DNA of 64,000 bases from Trichomonas vaginalis G3 (taxonomy: Eukaryota > Parabasalia > Trichomonadida > Trichomonadidae): positions 7,502,001 through 7,566,000 of the forward strand of contig NC_067203.1 in the NCBI RefSeq assembly GCF_026262505.1, in the 5' to 3' direction. Made by a program: the position numbers and the translations under genes. Shown here piece by piece: positions 9,440 through 17,287 of this stretch (its first letter is position 1; each line of letters opens with the position of its first letter). The notes beneath the pieces were generated by a model, which was given only the letters and a program-made list of their open reading frames with translations, had not been told where the DNA came from and ran no database searches.

Positions 9440-10624
9440 TTATTTTCCTGCAATTGATAATAAATATTCTCTTATTGCTCCTTTCGAATAATAAAGTGTT
9501 GTATATCCATGATTATCCTTTGCGTCTTTATTAGCTCCAACTGAGATAAGATATTGAACAACTTCAAGTTTACCATTCCAACATGCCTCAATGAGTGGAG
9601 TATGTCCATCATATTTCTTTGCTTCTTTATTAGCTCCAGCTGAAATAAGATATTTAACAACTTCAAGTCTACCATTCATTGATGCCAGAATGAGTGGAGT
9701 ATATCCATTATTATCCTTGGCTTCTTTATCAGCTCCAGCTGAAATAAGATATTGAACAACTTCAAGATGACCAAGTATTGATGCCTGAATGAGTGGAGTA
9801 TATCCATTATGATCCTTTGCTTCTTTGTTAGCTCCAACTGAAACAAGGTATTTAACAACTTCAAGTTTACCTTTTTCTGATGCCCAGGATAGAGCTGTAC
9901 CACCACCACGTTTGCTGTTGATTTCTTTGTCACAGCCACATTCAATGAGAGATTTAACAAGTCTCAGATTTCCTTGTGAAGATGCATAATGAAGTACATT
10001 TTTACCATCAAAATCATTTTGTTTTTTCCAAAGTTCTTCGTCACATGCTTTTTGCATCATTTTTTGATTTCCTTTTTCTGAAATTTCTTCAAAGAATTTG
10101 TAGATTTGATAGAAATTTTTGGAATTTTTAAGTTCGGAAATTTTCGAAAGAAATTCTTTTGGTAAATCGTTTCCTTCTTTCGCTTTGGGTTGAGAGTGAA
10201 GAGTTTGCATCTCTTTCTCAATGTTTTCTTTTTCTTTTTGGATCTGATTTAAATCTGCTTGAAGTTTTTCGATTTTATTTGTTGTACTGGATTGATCCTT
10301 TTGTAATTGTTCTAAAACGCCAATAATTCCTTCGAGGATTCGCATCTTCATGTACTTTTGAACTGATTTAAGTGTTGAAATGGCATCTCGTATGTTGTTT
10401 ATTGAAATATTTGCATTTCGAGTGCCGGTATACAATTTACGTGCTGAGATAACGGAATGAGATTGCGTAAGAAAAGAATTGAAGTCATCAGGTGTTAGAT
10501 TCGCGAATTTCATAATTGATCCGATATCTTCCACTTCAAATGTGCTGAAGAGTTTATCCTCTCTAATATAATTTTTGATATGTGAGCCAATATATTCGTA
10601 GTCCAGTACAATTTCCTGACTCAT
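9440..10624 (-). CDS. Ankyrin-repeat protein with N-terminal coiled coil
   Basis: 394 residues, ATG start. Residues 1-110 form a helical domain common to trichomonad ankyrin proteins (YEYIGSHIKNYIREDKLF). Residues ~112-155 are coiled coil (KIEKLQADLNQIQKEKENIEKEM). About six ankyrin repeats of ~33 residues follow from ~205, with near-identical units of the form GYTPLI.AS..G.LEVV.YLISAGA.KEAKD. The high similarity between units at DNA level suggests recent unit expansion. It is presumably an intracellular protein-binding scaffold with an unknown partner. It lies just downstream of glycine-rich copy 4, in the opposite orientation. Confidence 0.85.
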   Translation of the reverse strand: MSQEIVLDYEYIGSHIKNYIREDKLFSTFEVEDIGSIMKFANLTPDDFNSFLTQSHSVISARKLYTGTRNANISINNIRDAISTLKSVQKYMKMRILEGIIGVLEQLQKDQSSTTNKIEKLQADLNQIQKEKENIEKEMQTLHSQPKAKEGNDLPKEFLSKISELKNSKNFYQIYKFFEEISEKGNQKMMQKACDEELWKKQNDFDGKNVLHYASSQGNLRLVKSLIECGCDKEINSKRGGGTALSWASEKGKLEVVKYLVSVGANKEAKDHNGYTPLIQASILGHLEVVQYLISAGADKEAKDNNGYTPLILASMNGRLEVVKYLISAGANKEAKKYDGHTPLIEACWNGKLEVVQYLISVGANKDAKDNHGYTTLYYSKGAIREYLLSIAGK

Positions 10625-10910
10625 TAAAATTTGTAATGTTTTTTTTTTACTCGTGAATGTTTATTCATTATGAGGAAAGCAATGTTATTCACCTTTAGAT
10701 TTAATACTTTTTACATCATGAATAAAATTAGCAACAATTCTTATCATTTTCGAGAATTTTTTTCGATATCAATGAAAAGCATAGTTTCATCATGCGTCCT
10801 TAATCTGGCAAATCCAATGTCATCATGTATATACATCTTGATATGAACTCAGACAACTAGTGGCTGAGGAAATTGACTTTGTGAATTTTTTTGATTTATA
10901 TCGTTGTTTT

Positions 10911-11723
10911 ATGTCTGGGTTCATTATCGACATCCAAGGAATCATCTTCAAGGGAGATGAATTCATCCCAGAAGCAAAACAGTTTATGGATCACTTAAAT
11001 TCAGAGAAAAAACAAGTATATTTGCTTTCAAATTCCACAAGAATTACCACAAAGCAAACAATAAATCAGCTCAAATCTGCAGGTATTGAAATTCAAGATT
11101 CTAACGTAATTACTGGCTCAAAGATTATTGTTAATGCAATGAAACAAGAAAATATCAAACATATTTTATTACTTGGCACAGATGATTTATGCAATGAAGT
11201 CGCTGAATCGGGAATTGCTGTTGATAAAGGAAATTCACTTGGATCAGCTCATGCCGAAGCTTATAAACTTAATGATAAAGTTGAAGCTGTTGTTGTTGCC
11301 GAAGACCTCTCTTTTAACTTCGTACATGCATCAATTGTTGCTCGCTATGTTTTGGAAAAGAAAGTTAAGTTCTTTTGCGTTGGATATGATCAAGTTTTCC
11401 CATCTAAAGGAGATAACTTCGTTCCTGGTGCTCTTACATTGGCTACTCCTTCATAAACAGCCTCATACGTATCTCCAACAATAATTGGAAAGCCAAACAC
11501 TTCTTCATTTATTAATTTGATTCCAAATCATGAAACAGAGAAATATATAGTTGTTGGTGATAACACTGAAACAGACATTGCCTTTGCCAATAAACTTGGC
11601 TGGAAATCTGTTTTGGTTTACACAGGAGTTACAAAACAAAAGGATGAAATCAAACCAGAGAACAAGCCTACATTATCTGTTGAGAACCTATCCGAATTAT
11701 TGCAAAAACTATCTACTTTATAA
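10911..11723 (+). pseudogene. HAD-superfamily phosphatase (4-nitrophenylphosphatase/NagD-like) with one in-frame stop
   Basis: The frame from ATG at 10911 reads FIIDIQGIIFKGDEFIP (HAD motif I region), VYLLSNSTR (motif II) and later IIGKPN (motif III lysine) and VVGDNTETDIAFANKLGW (motif IV). Order and spacing fit the NagD/phosphoglycolate phosphatase subgroup. A single TAA at 11454-11456 splits it, with the same frame open on both sides. Motif I is DIQG where the usual form is D-x-D-G, so the second catalytic aspartate is also missing. Together these suggest a dead gene. Readthrough or an inactive regulatory homologue is less likely. A GTG-initiated upstream extension to 10860 is not needed. 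Confidence 0.7.
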
Positions 11724-11924
11724 ATTTATTCCTATCAATTCTAAATAAAATTGTTTATTTTATCAAATAAAACTGCAATTCAATGAAAGTTTACTGTATT
11801 TGTATGTGCTACTCTATAATTATTAATTTTGAATAAATCAAAAAAATATTTGACAATTTGAATGTTTACAATAGGTTGGGGTTGAAAACTTTACATGTGT
11901 CAGATCTTCTTGGATTTTGTTCGC

Positions 11925-11934
11925 TCAATTTTTT
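11925..11934 (+). promoter_or_regulatory. Inr-like box of the Tim17-like gene
   Basis: TCAATTTTTT lies five bases before the ATG at 11939. This is the spacing expected of a trichomonad initiator and it decides the start in favour of 11939 over the upstream TTG at 11858. Confidence 0.5.
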
Positions 11935-11938
11935 GGAG

Positions 11939-12418
11939 ATGATTTCTACAGCAGATGAAACCCCAATTTATGCTGAACTTGGATTGGGACCAAATCCAAG
12001 CAAAATGGATATGGCAACTAAGGTTCTCAAGAAAAGTTATCACACTTTTCAAAATACAGCGTTAGAATTTTCATTAGTTTACTCAGGATGCTTAATTATC
12101 AATGATCTTGTTGATAAAAAGCCTATTCAATGGCGTAATAACATTGTTACAGCTACAACTTACAGTTTAAACATCGCTACTTCATTAGCTTTAGCAGAAA
12201 TTATTAATGACTCCATTGCATTACATAGAGGTGAACGTAAAATTTATGATTCAATCATTGCATCTACAATCTCTGGTGGAATTGTTGAAATTCCACATGG
12301 CGCAAGTGCTGTATATCGTGGCGCAGTTAGTGGTGCACTCTGGTCATCAGCCATGGCTGGAATGCAGTACGTTTTTTCAAAGTTTTTAAGTGATAAACCA
12401 GATTCAGAAAATAAATAA
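11939..12418 (+). CDS. Tim17/Tim22/Tim23-family-like protein (probable hydrogenosomal translocase component)
   Basis: 159 residues from the ATG at 11939, chosen because of the Inr-like box directly before it. The protein has several moderately hydrophobic helices. The C-terminal one (IASTISGGIVEIPHGASA..RGAVSGALWSSAMAGM) has the small-residue, glycine-rich pattern with a basic residue in the loop that typifies Tim17/22/23 proteins. If right, it would sit in the inner membrane of the hydrogenosome and help import proteins. The first ~45 residues are hydrophilic. The match is to pattern, not to a long identity. Another four-helix membrane protein is the alternative. Confidence 0.5.
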   Translation: MISTADETPIYAELGLGPNPSKMDMATKVLKKSYHTFQNTALEFSLVYSGCLIINDLVDKKPIQWRNNIVTATTYSLNIATSLALAEIINDSIALHRGERKIYDSIIASTISGGIVEIPHGASAVYRGAVSGALWSSAMAGMQYVFSKFLSDKPDSENK

Positions 12419-12731
12419 GCTATTGGCTAACGAATTATAGAGTATCACATACTATATCATTGTTGTATTAAACTAGTAAATACGAACTTGCTTTGATATT
12501 GCATTATAAAAAATCATATTTAATTTTTCGAATATTTTTTAAAAATGAACAGAGATTAATATAGATTAAGCGAATAATGTAATAATGTTATGTGAATTTT
12601 ATATTAAAAGTGTAAATTAAATTTCCTGAATAAAAAAATCTTGAATCTATAAAAAATAAGTATAAACAAATAATTGTTACTAAATATGTTTCATTACTGT
12701 TAATTTCGATGTCTATTATCCATTTTTTTGA
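12419..12731. other. AT-rich intergenic stretch with Inr-like box before BBS2
   Basis: No coding signal. The last bases before the BBS2 ATG read TCCATTTTTTTGA (from 12719), an initiator-like run. Confidence 0.5.
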
Positions 12732-14753
12732 ATGTTTCCAGTAGCACAATATGAAACTCATGAAAATGCTTTGCCCAGACTTTTAGCAATAGGTAATTTT
12801 ACTAAAAATGGGCAATGTTATGCAAGTGCAACTACGACAAGACGAATTAGTGTTTTTGATTCAACTTTATCACCAGAACAAGCTAAATCTTTCGTTAATG
12901 CTGGACAAAAAATCACATGTATGGCATCAGTACGAATTAAAGATCAAGATTGTTTAGTAATTGGAACAGATAATTCTCTTCAAGTTTTTAATGTCGATCA
13001 AAACTCTCAAGTTTTTTCTAATTTATTAACAGATGGCGTATACTCAGTTTCTATCGATTCAAATATTATTTATGCGGGCGGAAATACCGAAATTTACGGA
13101 TATGATTATAATGGAGAAGAAACATTTTGGACAGTCACAGGAGATATAGTATCTGCTATGTGTATCGCTGAAATTGGTGGTGTTAAATCTTTACTAGCTG
13201 CATCTAACGATCTCAAAATTGTTCAATTTTCTGGGGGAGAATCAAAAAGAGAGATACGAATTCATCATAAATGCATCATAATGAAAACTATAGAACCAGA
13301 GAAGTTTGTTGCCGCTTTTGAAAACGGCTCTGTTGCGCTATACGATAAAATGCAGAAAATCTGGAACTATGCAACGCAAAACGAGATTGTTGGCATGGAC
13401 CTCATAGATTTTTCTGGTCGTAAGACTAAAGATGTCATACTTGCATGCTCAGAAGGTGATCTTTCTTTCCTAGATATCTCAAATGGCCAAGTTACTAAGC
13501 AGGAAACGATGGATTTCAGATTGGCAGCACTAGGACTTGTTGATTTCAAGGGAGATGGTCGTAATTTCCTTGTTGTTTGCGGTTCCAACGGTTCAATCAG
13601 AGTATTTATGCCAAAAGGAGCCGAAGGACTTGGCCAAGAAGCCAAACAAGCCTTCGACCTTCGTCAAGCCCAGCCAAAGTACATCCAGGAGAAAGCTGGG
13701 CTTCTAATGCGAAGAAATGAACTCCAAGGTCAAATTACAACTCCAGATACAACAAAAGTACCGAATGGACCACCTCCTGGCATGAAAGGATCCTATGTAT
13801 TAGGTAAAAACCTCGATGAGCAGTGCATTGAGCTCAAAATCAAGACAGAACCTCCAACACCAATCCAAGCAACTTTAGTTGAATGTCCAACAACTTCTGG
13901 CTCGAATTACATTGTTTTCGACATAAATAACCCGGCTCAGCCTGTCCATAAAATACTCCTCTGGCTTCCTACAGATGTAACAGGCCTCATGTGTGTCGAA
14001 GCATTCGTTTCCGGAGTTGTTTTGCCATTCAACTTCGAATTCCAAAAATTTTATGGTTTTGGCGAAGTCAAAAACGCGAAACCATCCGGATACGCGGAAT
14101 TTACAGCGAAAGGGGATATCTTTGGCCAGTTTGTTTCTAAGAACTTCCTTTCCAAGAACGAGCCGAGTGGAGATTTCCGACTTTGCTTTGCTAGTGTCAG
14201 TGAGTTAGAACCATTAGTTCTTTCCATCAATGGAAACATCGCGAGAGTTGAATGCGATCGTGTGACAACAGCAGCAAGAATTTGCTCTGAGTTCTGTGAT
14301 TTCTGTTCTCTAAAGGAGTTCAGCTGTACAGCTCATTTCCCTGATGATATCGAAGAACTCATGGCAAGTGTCCAACAAAGCGGAGATCTCGATGACACTA
14401 AAAATGTTCACAGAGCTGAAATTGCTGGATTGATTCAGAGTGTTAAAGATACAATTGTTAGAATAGAAAATGCTGAAATGGTTGAGCAATACAAGACACT
14501 ACACAGCTCAGTTCTAGAATGCGAAAGACTTAACAGCGAATTATCTCGCGAACACACAAAAAGAATGACAAATAAGAACACAATTGGTTCAGGAAACCAA
14601 AAAGTAAATTCAATGATTCAATCATTTGCAGAACTTAGAAGAGGTAACGCACGAAATGTCTTGCTACAGTTAACAAGGAATGCATTGCAAAACAAAGAAC
14701 ATAACAAGTTACCTTACATTCTTGAGTTTGGCCATGATATTGTTTCCAAATAA
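12732..14753 (+). CDS. BBS2: BBS2, BBSome subunit
   Basis: 673 residues, intact, ATG start, the usual length for BBS2 (~715). N-terminal beta-propeller: LPRLLAIGNFTKNGQCYASATT, CLVIGTDNSLQVFNV, IYAGGNTEIYGYDYNGEE followed by TFWTVTGD (the hallmark of the family), LLAASNDLKIVQF, AFENGSVALYDK and GSIRVFMPKG. A linker, a GAE-like beta domain and a C-terminal coiled coil (~570-620) follow. The BBSome is a coat complex that moves membrane proteins in and out of cilia and flagella. Trichomonads have several flagella, so its presence is sensible. It is the only recognised BBSome gene in the window. Confidence 0.9.
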   Translation: MFPVAQYETHENALPRLLAIGNFTKNGQCYASATTTRRISVFDSTLSPEQAKSFVNAGQKITCMASVRIKDQDCLVIGTDNSLQVFNVDQNSQVFSNLLTDGVYSVSIDSNIIYAGGNTEIYGYDYNGEETFWTVTGDIVSAMCIAEIGGVKSLLAASNDLKIVQFSGGESKREIRIHHKCIIMKTIEPEKFVAAFENGSVALYDKMQKIWNYATQNEIVGMDLIDFSGRKTKDVILACSEGDLSFLDISNGQVTKQETMDFRLAALGLVDFKGDGRNFLVVCGSNGSIRVFMPKGAEGLGQEAKQAFDLRQAQPKYIQEKAGLLMRRNELQGQITTPDTTKVPNGPPPGMKGSYVLGKNLDEQCIELKIKTEPPTPIQATLVECPTTSGSNYIVFDINNPAQPVHKILLWLPTDVTGLMCVEAFVSGVVLPFNFEFQKFYGFGEVKNAKPSGYAEFTAKGDIFGQFVSKNFLSKNEPSGDFRLCFASVSELEPLVLSINGNIARVECDRVTTAARICSEFCDFCSLKEFSCTAHFPDDIEELMASVQQSGDLDDTKNVHRAEIAGLIQSVKDTIVRIENAEMVEQYKTLHSSVLECERLNSELSREHTKRMTNKNTIGSGNQKVNSMIQSFAELRRGNARNVLLQLTRNALQNKEHNKLPYILEFGHDIVSK

Positions 14754-15245
14754 TTATTTAATTTTTTTTAATTGTATATTATTATATTAAATATTTTAGT
14801 TGTTATTTTATTATTTCAAACATAGGGCTGTACAAAATCGAGAAAAACATTGCCGTGCGGTAATATAGGGTCAAAAAAATCGCGCCTCGGCGGCTCCGCC
14901 GCCTCGGCACTATTAAGTGCGCATTATATTTAATATGTCCTTCTTTTTTTTCTTTTTTCTTCTTCTTCTTTTCCTTTCCTTCTTCCTCTCCTTCCTCTTC
15001 TTTCCTTCTCCTTCTCTTTTTACAACAACGTCGAAGATCTTCGAATTTGATTGTTGGAAAAGCATCTATTTCAGTTAAAGGATGCCTTTCTCACAGTCAA
15101 CATACGAGGGTCCTGGCTGAAACGTTCTCAAAAAGCCTGAGATGGTAATTCTCTGATCACTCATAGCTGGGCAGGTAGTCATTGCTGACAATACTTGTCT
15201 TTATGCATGCACGCTTTCATGTATATGGGTTTACACTATCAATTC
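14754..15245. other. 3' flank of BBS2 with GC-rich hairpin and pyrimidine tract
   Basis: After ~75 bp of AT-rich 3' flank there is a GC-rich perfect hairpin at 14884-14908 (GCCTCGGCGGC, loop TCC, mirrored). A CT-only tract (~14940-15020) follows. Both are unlike the surrounding DNA. No gene seen. Confidence 0.6.
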
Positions 15246-15296
15246 GCAAAGTTGTTCCGAATTCTTCCAAAATGGAAGGACTCGAAACAACTTTGC
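15246..15296. repeat. 51-nt hairpin preceding the 68-nt hairpin series
   Basis: GCAAAGTTGTT at the left pairs with AACAACTTTGC at the right. An inner stem CTTCCA/GGAAG closes a short AAAAT-type loop. It lies 62 bp upstream of the first 68-nt hairpin. Confidence 0.6.
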
Positions 15297-15358
15297 TTGT
15301 TAACGATACAGACGCATTACTTTGCATTGATACTGTGCTGAGTTGTGTAGAAAGTTTG

Positions 15359-15426
15359 ATTAGAGTTGTTTTGTTCTGGTATCTCTCATCTTCTGATGAG
15401 AGAAATCAAAGCAACACAACTCTAAT
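15359..15426. repeat. 68-nt hairpin unit A
   Basis: Two 32-nt arms around the tetraloop TTCT. The arm ends are ATTAGAGTTG and CAACTCTAAT and the loop-proximal stem is TCTCATC/GATGAGA. I count 27 Watson-Crick and two G-T pairs of 32. It is preceded by TGTAGAAAGTTTG. Confidence 0.7.
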
Positions 15427-15466
15427 GAGTTTGTTTTCACTCATTTGTATGTAGGTTTTTAGTTCG

Positions 15467-15534
15467 ATTGGAGCTGCTTCATAATGAGATCTCTCATCAA
15501 TTGATGAGGGAGATCATAACAAAGCAGCTCTAAT
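15467..15534. repeat. 68-nt hairpin unit B
   Basis: Same geometry as unit A: 32-nt arms, tetraloop AATT, loop-proximal stem TCTCATC/GATGAGG. The outer stem is GAGCTGCTT/AAGCAGCTC, so it differs from unit A with a matching change on the other arm. It is preceded by a GTAG...GTTCG box. A damaged partial copy of a similar unit follows near 15590. Confidence 0.7.
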
Positions 15535-15711
15535 GTATATGCTCGTATTAACCGGGTTGTAATGCGTTGTAACGTCAGCTTGTAGTTCGTTTGGGGCCAC
15601 TTCACATTGAGATGAGAAGAAATGATTAAAGGACTCTGAAAGGCTTTGGCCGTTGATGTTGTAATCGCATTACTTGGAACTAGTTGGATGCTAAACTGTG
15701 TAGAATGTTCG

Positions 15712-15779
15712 ATTAGAGCTGTTTTGATATGATTTTTCTCATCATAAGATTGGAGAAATCATAGCAAAACAACTCTAAT
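15712..15779. repeat. 68-nt hairpin unit C
   Basis: Again 32+4+32 nt, loop ATAA. Arms start ATTAGAGCTGTTTTG and end CAAAACAACTCTAAT. It is preceded by TGTAGAATGTTCG, the same box as units A and B. Confidence 0.7.
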
Positions 15780-15969
15780 GGGTTTACCATCATCTACTTG
15801 TATGTAGATGTTTGGGAAATTGTCTTGTTAATCGATTTTCGAGATGACTTTCAAATGCTATAATCAAATGACAAACAAGTCTAAGATTTCTCGACAATAC
15901 ATCAAATCATGATGTTTGTAAGTGCGATGAGATTAGAGTTTTTGAAGGAATGACAAGAGAAGTAGGGAA

Positions 15970-15987
15970 GCTCGGCATTCGCCGAGC
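15970..15987. repeat. Short GC-rich hairpin
   Basis: GCTCGGC, loop ATTC, GCCGAGC: a perfect 7-bp stem in AT-rich DNA. With the GC-rich hairpin at 14884-14908 it brackets the 68-nt hairpin region, and may mark the ends of one composite repeat. Confidence 0.5.
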
Positions 15988-17287
15988 AAATTAAAAATTA
16001 ACGTATGGATTAAATTTTAAGAGGAATTCAATTTTAATTACGGGTTGTTCAAATATTGATTAATATAAATTTATTAATAAGAATAAACAATTTTTGTTTT
16101 TGAATTTATTCAATTTATAGCTTTACATATAGTTTCAAAATTGTACAACTATGATTATTTCAACAAAAAATATCTTACTTTTTCACTTCACTTTCACCCT
16201 CACTTTTTCCGTAATTCAAATTTCAACATTATGTATTTTAATTCCTTATAGTATTTTTAACATAATTAATCAAATAATAATTGGAAGTTCTGAACTCACT
16301 TTTTCCGTAATTCAAAATCAAAAATATGAATAATATATCTATTTATTATATACTAATGCTATTTTCAACTAGAAGTGAGGTACGGTAATCTTACGGATTC
16401 CCGTAACTCAATTTTACGGAAAAAGTGCAGTAAACTACTCAATTTACGGAAAAAGTGTCGTAAACTATTGATGTGGCGGTAAAATCACGGTAATTCACGG
16501 AAAGCTATATGCGAAAATTTGAAATTATACAAAATCGAGCGAAACACTTTTAAATAGGTTGTTCTCGTATTTAAAATACTATTCCCAGATTTATTGTCGT
16601 CAGAATATTTCCAAATTTTTGCCGATTTACAAAAAATGATTTACAAAGCATATTTTTTAATCTAAAAAATTCCTAAAAAAAGGAACCGGTGTGCGGAAAC
16701 CTCGGTAAATTACCGCGGTTCCCGTTGGGACTGCCATATTCAAACATCAATAAAGCTATTTTATTCATTTTCTAATCTCGATTTGAAATTCTAATTTTAT
16801 AAAATTATGTTTTAATAGGTTTTCTAATGATAATAATTGTATTCTTGGCTTATTAAATGTTCACTCATCAATTCTTATCCCTTAATATTGTTTCCAATAT
16901 GTATAATTGATACAGAAAAAATAAAACAAAATAGCTTATATAATTTGCTTTTTCCGACCAAGAAATCTTTGTTTTTATGCATTATAAGTATGCTAATTAT
17001 ATGAACAAGTTAATATGGAGACATATTGCTATAGGACATTTCATCACCAACATTTTTCATGATGAGATAGAAGCATATCAACAATCCATTGAATTGTGAA
17101 TTCCCTCAAAATCGAGAATTCATAAAAATGATGTCTTTACTATGCATTTAAAACTAATAAAGATTTTGCACGTGGAGAATCAAATATCTGGAACTAAATA
17201 AGGTAGTATTAGAATCTAAAAGTCAACAAGAGGAAATTGAAAACAAAAAGCAAACAAAACTTTTATTACAAAAACAATTTATATAAA
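15988..17287. other. Long AT-rich gap with repeated ACGGAAAAAGTG boxes
   Basis: A 12-mer, ACGGAAAAAGTG, occurs at 16416 and 16446 and in reverse complement within longer matching copies at 16201 and 16297. The stretch from 16375 to 16500 is dense in TACGGTAA-type words. From ~16740 to the XRN1 stop I see only AT-rich sequence. Confidence 0.5.

Noticed and set aside
16151-16333. 60-codon frame in the 15.9-17.3 kb gap
   Set aside because: It is built from two copies of a CACTTTTTCCGTAATTC repeat and has noncoding composition.
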